A stretch of DNA of 64,000 nt from positions 1,116,001 to 1,180,000 of the forward strand of contig NZ_JAFBBV010000001.1 of assembly GCF_016907365.1 (NCBI RefSeq), written 5' to 3'. The notes below the pieces were generated by a model. That model was not told the origin of the DNA. It saw nothing but the letters and a program-made list of their open reading frames with translations, and made no database searches. Of the stretch, positions 1 to 7,723 are shown piece by piece. Each line of letters starts with the position of its first letter. Position 1 is the stretch's first letter. Both the position numbers and the translations under genes were made by a program. This DNA is from Oerskovia paurometabola (lineage in GTDB: Bacteria > Actinomycetota > Actinomycetes > Actinomycetales > Cellulomonadaceae).

Positions 1-2
1 GC

Positions 3-215
3 GGCGCCGACGACGGAGGCCTGGCGGCGACCGGCCCGCTCGACGCCGAGCCGGTCGCTGCCGGGAAGGCGCACCTCGAGGCGGACGACGCAGCAGGCCT
101 GGCGTTCACCGGGGCGGCCGTCGTGGGGGCGCTCGCCGCTGCGGGAGCGCTCGTCGTCGCGGGCGTCGTCGCGCTCACGGGAGCCCGACGCCGGCGACGC
201 GCGCGGACGACCTGA
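3..215 (+). CDS. C-terminal fragment of a LAxTG sortase-anchored surface protein
   Basis: The reading frame enters from the left edge and ends at TGA 213-215, leaving about 70 residues. They read as a classic cell-wall sorting signal: a polar spacer, the pentapeptide LAFTG (bases 99-113), a hydrophobic Ala/Val/Leu stretch of about 25 residues, and a basic tail (GARRRRRARTT). LAxTG is known as the motif preferred by class E sortases of high-GC actinobacteria, so the protein is probably joined covalently to peptidoglycan after secretion. Its catalytic or adhesive part lies outside the window and cannot be named. No sortase gene is visible here. Confidence 0.7.
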   Translation, partial: GADDGGLAATGPLDAEPVAAGKAHLEADDAAGLAFTGAAVVGALAAAGALVVAGVVALTGARRRRRARTT

Positions 216-263
216 GCGACGCCGTCGGGCCCGGGCGCCTGCGCGAGCCACCTCGGCGGGCCC

Positions 264-935
264 TCAGGGGCGGGCCGCGAACCGTTCCAGCAGCTCGGCG
301 TGCCCCGAGACGATGAGCAGGTCGTTCGCCGAGATGCGCGTGCTGGGCTCGGCGTACACGAAGTCCTGCCCCGGGGACTTCACGCCGATGATCGTCACGC
401 CGTACCGTTCGCGGACCTTCGTCTGCTCGATCGTGAAGCCCTGCGTCTCCTTCGGGGGGCGCATCTTGACGATCGTGAAACCGTCCTCGACCTCGATGTA
501 GTCGAGCAGCTTGCCCGAGACCAGGTGCGCGACGCGACTGCCCGCGTCGGCCTCCGGGAAGACGACGTGGTGCGCGCCGATGCGCTGCAGGATACGCCCG
601 TGCTCGGCGGAGATGGCCTTGGCCCAGATCTGCGGGGTCCCGAGGTCCACGAGGTTGCCCGTGATGAGCACGCTCGCCTCGAGCGACGTGCCCACGCCGA
701 CCACCGCGACGGGGAAGTCGCGCGCGCCGAGCTGCTCGAGGGCGGTCGGGTTCGAGGCGTCGGCCTCGACGAGGGGGATCTGGCCCGACCACTGCGCGAT
801 GAGCTCGGGGGAGCGCTCGACCGCGAGCACGTCCTGCCCGAGCCGGTCGAGCGTCGCCGCGATCGCGGACCCGAACCGGCCGAGGCCGATCACGAGCACG
901 CCCGCGTTCTTCTCGGGGGCCTTCTTGTCGGGCAC
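264..935 (-). CDS. trkA: Potassium uptake regulatory subunit, TrkA/KtrA family
   Basis: 223 residues from a GTG start. The N-terminal half is an RCK/TrkA-N Rossmann domain: the loop VIGLGRFGSAIA near residue 15 fits GxGxxG, and an acidic residue (VERSPE) ends the second strand, as in NAD(H)- or ATP/ADP-binding KtrA rings. The C-terminal part (about residues 140-220) has TrkA-C character. It would sit on the cytoplasmic face of the TrkH/KtrB channel and gate it. It lies 99 bases downstream of trkH on the same strand, so the two probably form one transcript. A purine-rich AAGG lies before the GTG. Length fits the family (about 220). Confidence 0.9.
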   Translation of the reverse strand: MPDKKAPEKNAGVLVIGLGRFGSAIAATLDRLGQDVLAVERSPELIAQWSGQIPLVEADASNPTALEQLGARDFPVAVVGVGTSLEASVLITGNLVDLGTPQIWAKAISAEHGRILQRIGAHHVVFPEADAGSRVAHLVSGKLLDYIEVEDGFTIVKMRPPKETQGFTIEQTKVRERYGVTIIGVKSPGQDFVYAEPSTRISANDLLIVSGHAELLERFAARP

Positions 936-1034
936 CTTGGGGGCCTTTCGTCGAGAGGGGTACTGGAGGCTGGGGTAGGTACTGGGGTCTCTGAGGGGTT
1001 CTGAGCGACCTGTGCGGCGGCCGGCCCGGGCCGG

Positions 1035-2411
1035 TCAGCCGATGATGGGGCGTTCCTCGGGATAGCGGATGACGCGGCGCCGGTCGCGCAGCGCGAGCGC
1101 TGCCGCCAATGTCATGGTCCCGGTACGGCCGATGAACATCAACACGACGAGCACGTACTTGCCGGCCGTCGGCAGGTCGGCGGTCACGCCCGTCGACAGG
1201 CCCACGGTCGCGAACGCGGAGATGGTCTCGAAGAGGATCACGTCGAGCGTCCAGCCCGTGATCTCCAGGAGCAGGAGGCTCGCGACGAGCACGGCCGTGG
1301 CGCCGATGAACGACACGGCGACCGCGAGCCGCAGGGTCTCGCGCGGGACGCGACGTCCGAAGGCCTCCAGGTCGCGGTCCCCGCGGGCTTCCGAGACGAT
1401 CGCGAGCAGCATGACAGCGAGCGTCGTGACCTTGATGCCGCCTGCGGTCGACGCGCTGCCGCCACCGACGAACATGAGCGCGTCGGTGATGAGCCAGCTC
1501 GACTCGTGCATGCCGTTGATGTCGATCGTCGAGAAGCCCGCCGACCGCGGCATGACCCCGGCGAAGAGCGAGGCGAGGACCTTCTCGTTGAGGCTCAGCG
1601 GCCCCAGGGTCTTCTCGTTGGTCCACTCGAACGCCGCGAACAGGACCACGGCCACGACGACCAGGACCGCGCTCGTCGTCAGCGTCAGCTTGGTGTGCAG
1701 GCTCCACCGCGAGGCGCGCCTGCGGTTGCGCATGATGTTGAGGATGACGGGGAAGCCGAGCGACCCGATGAAGACGCCGACGATGATCGGCATGAGCAGC
1801 ATCCAGTCGCCCACGTAGGGCGTCAGGCCCTCGGCCGTCGGGATGAAGCCCGCGTTGTTGAACGCCGAGATCCCGTAGAACAACCCGTGCCAGGCCGCCT
1901 CCCCGAACGTCTCCTCGAGCACGATGAAGCGCGGCAGGAGCAGGAGCGCGATGGTCAGCTCGATGGTGGTCGACGTGATGATGACGACCCGGACGAGCGA
2001 GCCGACCTCGCCGAGCCGCGTCGTCTTGGTCTCCGAGGCGGTGAGCAGCTTCTGCGTGAGGCCGATGCGTCGCGAGACGGCCATGCCGAGGATCGAGGCG
2101 AGCGTCATGACGCCCAGGCCGCCGATCTTGATCCCCACGAGGATCACGACCTGCCCGTAGGTGGACCAGTACGTCCCGGTCGGGACGACCACGAGGCCCG
2201 TGACGCACACGGCCGACGTCGCCGTGAACAGCGCGTCGATGAACGGCGCCGATCTCCCGGACGTCGTGGCCCACGGCGCCATGAGGAGCAGCGTGAAGAG
2301 GGAGATCACGGCCGCGAAGACCGTCACCGCGAGGCGGGCAGGGGAGTGTCGGGCGAGGCGGTCGACCAGCTCGCGACCTGCGAAGAAACGCCCGGAGACG
2401 CCCTGGGCCAT
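1035..2411 (-). CDS. trkH: Potassium transporter, TrkH/KtrB family
   Basis: 458-residue polytopic membrane protein. The four pore-loop repeats of the superfamily of K+ transporters can be read: FTATSAVCVTGLVV, ISAFNNAGFIPTAEG, FVGGGSASTAGGIKV and ETISAFATVGLSTGV, each with the selectivity-filter glycine. The start MAQGVSGRFF is chosen because a GGAGG-type ribosome site precedes it and the upstream in-frame sequence looks non-coding. It imports K+ and pairs with the TrkA-like subunit encoded just downstream. The next gene upstream is divergent, leaving a 216-base region (2412-2627) for both promoters. Confidence 0.92.
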   Translation of the reverse strand: MAQGVSGRFFAGRELVDRLARHSPARLAVTVFAAVISLFTLLLMAPWATTSGRSAPFIDALFTATSAVCVTGLVVVPTGTYWSTYGQVVILVGIKIGGLGVMTLASILGMAVSRRIGLTQKLLTASETKTTRLGEVGSLVRVVIITSTTIELTIALLLLPRFIVLEETFGEAAWHGLFYGISAFNNAGFIPTAEGLTPYVGDWMLLMPIIVGVFIGSLGFPVILNIMRNRRRASRWSLHTKLTLTTSAVLVVVAVVLFAAFEWTNEKTLGPLSLNEKVLASLFAGVMPRSAGFSTIDINGMHESSWLITDALMFVGGGSASTAGGIKVTTLAVMLLAIVSEARGDRDLEAFGRRVPRETLRLAVAVSFIGATAVLVASLLLLEITGWTLDVILFETISAFATVGLSTGVTADLPTAGKYVLVVLMFIGRTGTMTLAAALALRDRRRVIRYPEERPIIG

Positions 2412-2627
2412 CGGTCCTCCGTCTCCCTGTCCGTGCGTCCTCGTCCGGGTGGACGGGTGGTGCCGGGGCCCCTGCGGGACCGAACCGGTCGCCGTGCGTG
2501 CCGATGTGTCGCCCAACTCTGCCACAGGACGGCCGGTGCCCACCGGCTGAACCGCGGGGCGCCGTCGGGCCGTGCGGGGGATACCGTGTTCCCTGCCCGC
2601 CACCGACCACCGGACCAAGGAGCGCAC

Positions 2628-3824
2628 GTGAACGAGCCAGGCGCCGTGCCGTTCGCCGCGCAGGTCGTGTGGAGCCCGGACCTCCTGGGCTACGACTTCG
2701 GGCACGGGCACCCCATGTCCCCGACGCGGCTCGACCTGACGATGCGCCTCGTGCGCGCGCTGGGCCTGCTCGACGCGCCGGGCGTGGAGGTCGTCGGCAC
2801 GTCGCCCGCGTCCGACGAGGTGCTCGCCCTGGTCCACGACCCGGCCTACGTCGCCGCGGTCCACGAGGCCTCGGAGCACGGCGTCGAGAACCCGGCCCTG
2901 GGGCTGGGTACCGAGGACGACCCCGTCTTCGCGGGCATGCACGAGGCCGCGGCCCGCATCCTGTCCGGCTCGTACGAGGCCGCCGGGGCCGTGTGGTCGG
3001 GGCGGGCGCTGCACGCCGTCAACATCGCCGGCGGCATGCACCACGCCCAGCGCGGGGCGGCGTCGGGCTTCTGCATCTACAACGACGCCGCGGCCGCGGT
3101 CCGCCGGTTGCTCGACGACGGGGCCGAGCGCGTCGCGTACGTCGACCTCGACGCGCACCACGGCGACGGGGTCGAGCAGGCGTTCTGGGACGACCCGCGG
3201 GTCCTGACCGTCTCGGTGCACCAGAGCGGCGCGACGCTGTTCCCCGGCACGGGGCACGCCACCGACACGGGCGGCCCCCGGGCCGCGGGGACGGCCGTCA
3301 ACGTGGCCCTGCCGCGCCGCACCGACGGCTCGCGCTGGCTGCGGGCCGTCGACGCCGTGGTCCCGGCCGTCCTGCGGGCCTTCGAGCCGCAGGTCCTCGT
3401 GTCCCAGCACGGGTGCGACGCGCACGGTCACGACCCGCTCAGCGACCTCGACGTGAGCGTCGACGCGCAGCGTGCCGCCGTGCACTGGATCCACGAGCTC
3501 GCGCACGAGCTCGCCGGGGGGCGCTGGGTCGCCCTGGGCGGCGGGGGCTACTCGGTCACGTCGGTCGTCCCGTACGCGTGGTCGAACGTCGTGGCCGAGG
3601 TCGTGCACGCGCCCGTGGCCCCCTCGACGCCCGTACCGGGGGCGTGGCGGGACCACATCAGTGCGGTCGCGCACCGTGAGACCCCCGCGTTCATGGGCGA
3701 CGGCGACGTCGAGTTCAGCGCGTGGGGCAAGGGGTACGACCCCGAGGACGAGGTGGACCGCGCCGTGGTCGCGACCCGCAAGGCGGTCTTCCCGCTGCTG
3801 GGGCTGGACGCACACTTCGACTGA
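2628..3824 (+). CDS. AcuC-like histone deacetylase-superfamily protein
   Basis: 398 residues, GTG start with AAGGAG seven bases upstream. Class I HDAC/AcuC signatures: GGMHHAQRGAASGFCIYND (catalytic histidine pair), VDLDAHHGDGVEQAF (zinc-binding Asp and His), then SQHGCDAHGHDPL (second zinc Asp). The fold deacetylates lysines on proteins or small amines. Bacterial AcuC reverses acetylation of acetyl-CoA synthetase, but no acs or acuA lies nearby, so the substrate here is unknown. A possible -10 box TACCGT (2582-2587) would give a leader of about 34 bases. The gene appears monocistronic and diverges from trkH. Confidence 0.88.
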   Translation: MNEPGAVPFAAQVVWSPDLLGYDFGHGHPMSPTRLDLTMRLVRALGLLDAPGVEVVGTSPASDEVLALVHDPAYVAAVHEASEHGVENPALGLGTEDDPVFAGMHEAAARILSGSYEAAGAVWSGRALHAVNIAGGMHHAQRGAASGFCIYNDAAAAVRRLLDDGAERVAYVDLDAHHGDGVEQAFWDDPRVLTVSVHQSGATLFPGTGHATDTGGPRAAGTAVNVALPRRTDGSRWLRAVDAVVPAVLRAFEPQVLVSQHGCDAHGHDPLSDLDVSVDAQRAAVHWIHELAHELAGGRWVALGGGGYSVTSVVPYAWSNVVAEVVHAPVAPSTPVPGAWRDHISAVAHRETPAFMGDGDVEFSAWGKGYDPEDEVDRAVVATRKAVFPLLGLDAHFD

Positions 3825-3945
3825 CCCGAGCGCCTACGGCAAGCGCCGGACCGTGCGGCCCGACGACGTCACCCGGCGTCGATTTCGGGCCACCCGCCGG
3901 GAGCAGGTAGTCTAGGAGACGGACTTTTTCTCGTGTTGGTCGGTT

Positions 3946-3988
3946 CCCGATCAGCCGTGGACCACCATGATCGGGGCGATCCCGATCG
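3946..3988 (+). promoter_or_regulatory. Alternating inverted repeats in the bS22 leader
   Basis: Three complementary segments lie between a possible promoter (-10-like TAGTCT, 3908-3913) and the bS22 start: CCCGATCA (3946-3953), TGATCGGG (3968-3975) and CCCGATC (3981-3987). The middle one can pair with either flank but not both, giving mutually exclusive hairpins 25 or more bases ahead of the start codon. The pairing is read directly from the sequence; a regulatory role is inference. Confidence 0.4.
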
Positions 3989-4015
3989 CACACCGATCCA
4001 GCATTGTGAGGACCC

Positions 4016-4114
4016 ATGGGCTCCGTCATCAAGAAGCGCCGCAAGCGTATGGCCAAGAAGAAGCACCGCAAGCTGCTTCGCAAGACGCGCCACCAGCGTC
4101 GCAACAAGAAGTAG
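4016..4114 (+). CDS. Small ribosomal subunit protein bS22 (AURKAIP1/COX24-like)
   Basis: 32 codons, [20 protein letters not shown] and so on, ending RRNKK. More than half the residues are Lys or Arg. This is the conserved actinobacterial micro-protein with the AURKAIP1/COX24 motif ([13 protein letters not shown]), seen in mycobacterial ribosome structures as bS22. It is normally missed by gene callers because of its size. GTGAGGA lies about ten bases before the ATG, and a strong hairpin terminator follows at 4147-4177, so it is transcribed alone from a leader of about 100 bases that holds alternating inverted repeats. Confidence 0.9.
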   Translation: MGSVIKKRRKRMAKKKHRKLLRKTRHQRRNKK

Positions 4115-4146
4115 CAGCTCTGCGCGGTCACGCGCATGCTGTCGCG

Positions 4147-4177
4147 AGAGCCCGGTCCCCGCAGGGGTCCGGGCTCT
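4147..4177 (+). terminator. Hairpin terminator after bS22
   Basis: Perfect 9-base arms AGAGCCCGG (4147-4155) and CCGGGCTCT (4169-4177), with an inner CCCC/GGGG pairing around GCA. No long U-tract follows, as is usual in high-GC actinobacteria. It lies 33 bases after the bS22 stop. Confidence 0.75.
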
Positions 4178-4231
4178 TCGCATGCCTGGACCGATCCCGC
4201 CGTGCGCGCCCGGGGCGGGCGCCAGGGCCGG

Positions 4232-5041
4232 TCAGAGTCCTGCGCGGCCCTTGATCGAGCGCCGGATGGAGCGCAGCACGAGCCCGAGGACCCACGCCGC
4301 CCCGGCCCAGCTCGCGGTCTTGAGCCCCCGCCCCGCGACCCGACGGCGCCTGCCGCGGAACTCGCGGATGGGCCAGCCCACGTCCTTGGCGTGACGGCGC
4401 AGGCGCGTGTCCGGGTTGATGGCGCACGGGTGCCCCACGGACTGCATCATGGTCACGTCGTTGAGCGAGTCCCCGTAGGCGTACGACGACGCCAGGTCGA
4501 TCCCGTGGAACTCGGCGAGCTCGCGCACACCTGCCGCCTTGGCCCGTCCGTGCATCATGTCGCCCACGAGCCGACCCGTGTAGAGGCCCTCCTCGTGCTC
4601 GGCGACCGTACCGAGGGCACCGGTGGCGCCGAGGCGGCGGGCGATGAGCTGCCCGATCTCGAGCGGGGTCGCGGACACGAGCCACACCTGGTGGCCGGCC
4701 GCGATGTGCTCGTCGAGGAGCTTCTGGGTGCCGGGGAAGATGCGCAGCGACAGGACCTGGTCGTAGACCTCCTCGCCGATCGCGACGACCTCCGCGACCG
4801 AGCGGCCCGCGACGAGGTCCAGGGCCCGGCTGCGCACCTGGTCGATCTGGCGCTTGTTCTCGCCGAGGAGGAGGTAGCGGGCCTGGTGGAGGGCGAACGT
4901 CACGAGGTCCGGCGTGGAGAAGAAGCCTCGCTGGTACAGCGCGCGGGCGAGGTGGAACGAGCTGGCGCCGCGGATGATCGTGTTGTCGACGTCGAAGAAG
5001 GCTGCCGTGGGATGGGTGGACCCAGGAGCAGACGTCGGCAT
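4232..5041 (-). CDS. HAD-IB family phosphatase (SerB-like) with basic C-terminal tail
   Basis: 269 residues. HAD motif I is AFFDVDNTII (nucleophile Asp and the +2 Asp), motif II is VSATP, and motif III/IV is YGDSLNDVTMM, all intact. Family members dephosphorylate phosphoserine or phospholipid head groups; the substrate is not determined here. After the catalytic domain comes an Arg-rich stretch and a short hydrophobic segment (WAGAAWVLGLVL) followed by more basic residues, suggesting membrane association. Start MPTSAPG is chosen over an upstream ATG because a TAGAGT -10 box lies 7 bases before it, implying a leaderless transcript. It diverges from the glutaredoxin/rex genes. Confidence 0.85.
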   Translation of the reverse strand: MPTSAPGSTHPTAAFFDVDNTIIRGASSFHLARALYQRGFFSTPDLVTFALHQARYLLLGENKRQIDQVRSRALDLVAGRSVAEVVAIGEEVYDQVLSLRIFPGTQKLLDEHIAAGHQVWLVSATPLEIGQLIARRLGATGALGTVAEHEEGLYTGRLVGDMMHGRAKAAGVRELAEFHGIDLASSYAYGDSLNDVTMMQSVGHPCAINPDTRLRRHAKDVGWPIREFRGRRRRVAGRGLKTASWAGAAWVLGLVLRSIRRSIKGRAGL

Positions 5042-5048
5042 GGCGTCC

Positions 5049-5054
5049 ACTCTA
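5049..5054 (-). promoter_or_regulatory. -10 box TAGAGT for the HAD phosphatase, leaderless
   Basis: On the minus strand TAGAGT is followed by 7 bases and then the ATG at 5041. That spacing puts transcription start at or next to the A of the start codon. No convincing -35 was seen. Confidence 0.5.
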
Positions 5055-5135
5055 TCGGCGCTCGCAGACCCTCGCCGACGGCGTTCACCGGGCACGGCCG
5101 CCGGGGGGTCGGCGGAAGGGGGTGTCCGAGATGCG

Positions 5136-5141
5136 TAGGCT
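5136..5141 (+). promoter_or_regulatory. -10 box TAGGCT for the glutaredoxin-like gene, leaderless
   Basis: TAGGCT is followed by six bases (GAGGTC) and the GTG start at 5148, fitting leaderless transcription. No clear -35. Confidence 0.5.
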
Positions 5142-5147
5142 GAGGTC

Positions 5148-5483
5148 GTGAGCCCCGCAGATCCCGCCGCAGGACAGGTTCCTGAGACCGCCGCCGGACG
5201 TGACGCAGACCAGGTCGTGAGCGCGCCCGTGCGCGTCGTGCTCTACGGCCGCGTCGGGTGCCACCTGTGCGAGGAGGCCCGCGAGGTGGTGGGCTCCGTG
5301 TGCGCGGACCAGGGGGCGGGCTGGACCGAGGTCGACGTGGACTCCGACCCGTCGGGCGCGCTCGCGGCACAGTACGGTGACTACGTCCCGGTCGTGACCG
5401 TGGACGGCGTCCAGCAGGGGTTCTGGCAGGTCGACCGGGCGAGGCTCGCCCGGGCGCTCTCGCGGGGGCGCGCCACTGGCTGA
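5148..5483 (+). CDS. Glutaredoxin-family thiol protein (DUF836-type)
   Basis: 111 residues with an unstructured N-terminus of about 25 residues, then a thioredoxin-fold domain: VVLYGRVGCHLCEEA carries the CxxC active pair (C-H-L-C), and YVPVVTVDG supplies the cis-proline. It is probably a small cytoplasmic disulphide reductase or redox relay. It is the first gene upstream of rex (88 bases between). A thiol-redox protein beside an NADH/NAD+ sensor is a common actinobacterial pairing. Substrate unknown. The GTG start is supported by the -10 box placed for a leaderless mRNA. Confidence 0.8.
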   Translation: MSPADPAAGQVPETAAGRDADQVVSAPVRVVLYGRVGCHLCEEAREVVGSVCADQGAGWTEVDVDSDPSGALAAQYGDYVPVVTVDGVQQGFWQVDRARLARALSRGRATG

Positions 5484-5571
5484 CGTTCCGCCGCGGGCGC
5501 CGAGCCTGGGATGATCCGAGACAGCAGGACAGCGAGATCGTCAACGATGACGACGACATGACGAAGCATGG

Positions 5572-6276
5572 GTGGTTCGGGTGGCAGAGACCCTGGGTGA
5601 TACCGGCATTCCTGGCGCGACCGTGGCGCGCCTCCCCGCGTACCTGCGCGCGCTGCGCGACCTCGAGGGGCGCGGCGTCGAGACGACCTCGTCGACCGAG
5701 CTCGCGGAGCTCGCGGGCGTCGGGTCCGCGCAGCTGCGCAAGGACCTGTCCTTCCTGGGGTCGTACGGCACCCGCGGGGTGGGATACGTCGTCGACTCGC
5801 TCGCGACGTACATCACGTCCGCGCTGGGGGTCGAGGACGAGCACCGGATCGCGATCGTCGGCATCGGCTCCCTGGGGCACGCCCTCGCGAACTACTCGGG
5901 CTACGGCACGCGAGGGTTCGAGGTCGCGGCGTTGCTGGACGCCTCGCCGCACGTCGTCGGCACCGAGGCCGCGGGGCTCGTGATCGAGCACGTCGACGCG
6001 CTCGAGGAGGTCTTCGCCCGCGAGAACGTGACGATCGTCGTCCTGGCGACCCCGGCGCACGTGGCGCAGGACGTCGCGGAGAGGGTCGTCGCCGCGGGGG
6101 TGCGGGAGATCCTGAACTTCGCACCGCGCGCGCTCCAGCTTCCCGAGGACGTGATCGTGCGGTCGGTCGACGTCGGGAGCGAGCTGCAGATCCTGGCGTT
6201 CCACGCGCAGGCCAGGGCGCTCGCGAACCGGGGCCGGGGCGAGGAGGGCCGAGGGGCCGAGAGCGAGGGCGCCTAG
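5572..6276 (+). CDS. rex: Redox-sensing transcriptional repressor Rex
   Basis: 234 residues. The N-terminal winged helix (about residues 10-80) contains the Rex hallmark VGSAQLRKDLSFLGSYGTRGVGY. The Rossmann domain follows with IVGIGSLGHALANYSGY (GxGxxG) and ends in the usual swapped helix. The Gly/Glu-rich tail (GRGEEGRGAESEGA) is not conserved. Rex binds TTGTGAA-N4-TTCACAA operators and leaves them when NADH/NAD+ rises, so it derepresses respiratory genes. A near-consensus operator lies in this same window at 29231-29248 ahead of the nuo operon. Start GTG 5572 is chosen; nearby downstream starts would cut the first helix. Confidence 0.95.
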   Translation: MVRVAETLGDTGIPGATVARLPAYLRALRDLEGRGVETTSSTELAELAGVGSAQLRKDLSFLGSYGTRGVGYVVDSLATYITSALGVEDEHRIAIVGIGSLGHALANYSGYGTRGFEVAALLDASPHVVGTEAAGLVIEHVDALEEVFARENVTIVVLATPAHVAQDVAERVVAAGVREILNFAPRALQLPEDVIVRSVDVGSELQILAFHAQARALANRGRGEEGRGAESEGA

Positions 6277-6292
6277 GGGCGTCCGGACAGCG

Positions 6293-6329
6293 CAGGAGCC
6301 GGCGACCCGTCACGGGTCGCCGGCTCCTG
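6293..6329. terminator. Bidirectional hairpin terminator between rex and yceI
   Basis: Nearly perfect 18-base arms, CAGGAGCCGGCGACCCGT (6293-6310) and its complement at 6312-6329. It sits between convergent genes and could end transcription from both sides. Confidence 0.85.
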
Positions 6330-6377
6330 GCACACCGGGCCGCGTCAGGACGCGGGGGCCGGTCGGGGGCGAGAGGC

Positions 6378-6929
6378 TCAGGCCTGCTTGATCGCCGAGA
6401 GGTCGAGCGCGATCTTGATCTTGTCGCCGACGAGCACGCCACCGGCCTCGAGGGCCACGTTCCAGGTCAGGCCGAACTCCTTGCGGGAGATCTCGGTCTC
6501 GGCCTCGAACCCGGCGCGCGAGTTGCCGTAGGCGTCGACTGCGGTGCCCGTGAACTCGGTCTCGAGCTTGACCGGCTTGGTCACGCCGTTGATCGTCAGG
6601 TCGCCCGCGATGACGAAGTCGTCGTCGTCGGCCTCGACGGCGGTCGAGACGAAGTTCCAGGTGGGGTTCTTCTCGGCGTCCCAGAAGTCGGCCGACTGGA
6701 GGTGGCCGTCGCGCCCTGCGTCGCCGGTGTTGACGGACTTGGCGTCGATCGCCGCGACGACGTTGGACGACTCGACGTCGTCGCCGATGTTCAGCGTGCC
6801 CTCGGCGATCGCGAGCGAGCCGCGGACCTTGGAGATGCCTGCGTGGCGGACCGTGAAGGTCGCCTGCGAGTGCGAGGGGTCGATGGCGTAGGTGCCTGCG
6901 GTCAGTCCGGCGGGAAGGGTCGTGGCCAT
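6378..6929 (-). CDS. YceI-family lipocalin-like protein
   Basis: 183 residues. Family signatures: TYAIDPSHSQATFTVRH near the N-terminus, GSLAIAEGTLNI, the central DGHLQSADFWDAEKNPTW, and ISRKEFGLTWN. YceI proteins form a lipocalin-like barrel that holds long isoprenoid ligands. That fits a genome region full of menaquinone genes, but ligand and role are inference. There is no signal peptide, so it is probably cytoplasmic. AGGAG sits 7 bases before the ATG. Its promoter region (6930-7113) is shared with the divergent MarR gene and holds the palindrome at 6991-7006. Confidence 0.88.
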   Translation of the reverse strand: MATTLPAGLTAGTYAIDPSHSQATFTVRHAGISKVRGSLAIAEGTLNIGDDVESSNVVAAIDAKSVNTGDAGRDGHLQSADFWDAEKNPTWNFVSTAVEADDDDFVIAGDLTINGVTKPVKLETEFTGTAVDAYGNSRAGFEAETEISRKEFGLTWNVALEAGGVLVGDKIKIALDLSAIKQA

Positions 6930-6990
6930 GGGTGCTCTCCTGTGGAAGTCGTGGTGCGTATGCGTCAGGCGCGCCGTCCGACGCGCCATT

Positions 6991-7006
6991 AGTTGAAGAT
7001 TCAACT
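6991..7006. promoter_or_regulatory. Palindromic operator between yceI and the MarR gene
   Basis: AGTTGAA-GA-TTCAACT, a perfect 7-base inverted repeat about 62 bases upstream of yceI and about 108 upstream of the MarR gene. Size, symmetry and position fit a MarR dimer site controlling both genes. The sequence is direct; the binding partner is inference. Confidence 0.65.
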
Positions 7007-7113
7007 TCATACGAACGCATCAACGCAAGCCCCCACCCCTCTATTCCCTGGTGGGCGGACCAGTTCTCGGATGGGAGACTGGGACGGTTGTTCGGACGGT
7101 GGGGGCGTGGCGG

Positions 7114-7635
7114 ATGAAGGCGGAGATGACGGTTCAGCAGGACAGGCGCGCGGACGCGCCGCAGGACGCACCCTGGCTCGACGAGGGACAGCAGCACTCG
7201 TGGCGCCAGTACCTCGACGGCACGGCGCGGTTCGTCGAAGCTCTCGGCAGGGACCACGAGGAGCACTCGGCCCTCACGCTCGGCGAGTACGAGCTGCTCG
7301 TACGGCTCTCGGAGGCCGGCGACCACACCATGCGCATGTCCGCACTGGCCGACGGGCTCGCCCGGTCCCGGTCCCGCGTCACGCACACCGTGCACCGCAT
7401 GGAGCAGCGCGGCCTCGTCCGCCGCTCCGCGAGCGAGACCGACCGTCGCGGGGTGAACTGCGTCATGACCGACGCGGGGTACGCCGAGCTCGTCGCCTCG
7501 GCGCCGGGGCACGTCCGTGCGGTGCGCCGCTTCATGGTCGACGTCCTGACCCCCGAGCAGCTCCGCAACCTCGGCGAGGCCATGGCGGCGATCGCCGAGG
7601 CCTGCCGCCTCGCGGAGGAGCCCGAGCCGCGCTAG
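7114..7635 (+). CDS. MarR-family transcriptional regulator
   Basis: About 173 residues. A winged helix-turn-helix is clear: LTLGEYELLVRLSEAG (helix and strand), MRMSALADGLARSRSRVTH (recognition helix), VHRMEQRGLVRRSASETDRR (wing). MarR dimers respond to phenolic, quinone or peroxide signals. No cysteine sits in the typical OhrR position, so direct peroxide sensing is not supported. ATG 7114 has GGTGGGGG upstream; ATG 7126 is an alternative start. It diverges from yceI across a palindrome it probably binds. A hairpin overlaps its stop codon (7621-7650). Confidence 0.88.
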   Translation: MKAEMTVQQDRRADAPQDAPWLDEGQQHSWRQYLDGTARFVEALGRDHEEHSALTLGEYELLVRLSEAGDHTMRMSALADGLARSRSRVTHTVHRMEQRGLVRRSASETDRRGVNCVMTDAGYAELVASAPGHVRAVRRFMVDVLTPEQLRNLGEAMAAIAEACRLAEEPEPR

Positions 7636-7650
7636 GCGCACGGGCTCGGG
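7621..7650 (+). terminator. Possible terminator over the end of the MarR gene
   Basis: CCCGAGCC (7621-7628) pairs with GGCTCGGG (7643-7650). The TAG stop lies in the loop, which also contains a short GCGC/GCGC pairing. The stem is moderate, so this is tentative. Confidence 0.4.
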
Positions 7651-7723
7651 CGCGCGGGCGCTGTGTCCGGGAGCACGCCGCCTGCGTGCACCGTGCGGGC
7701 AGAACTTTGGGACACTGGTCCCC

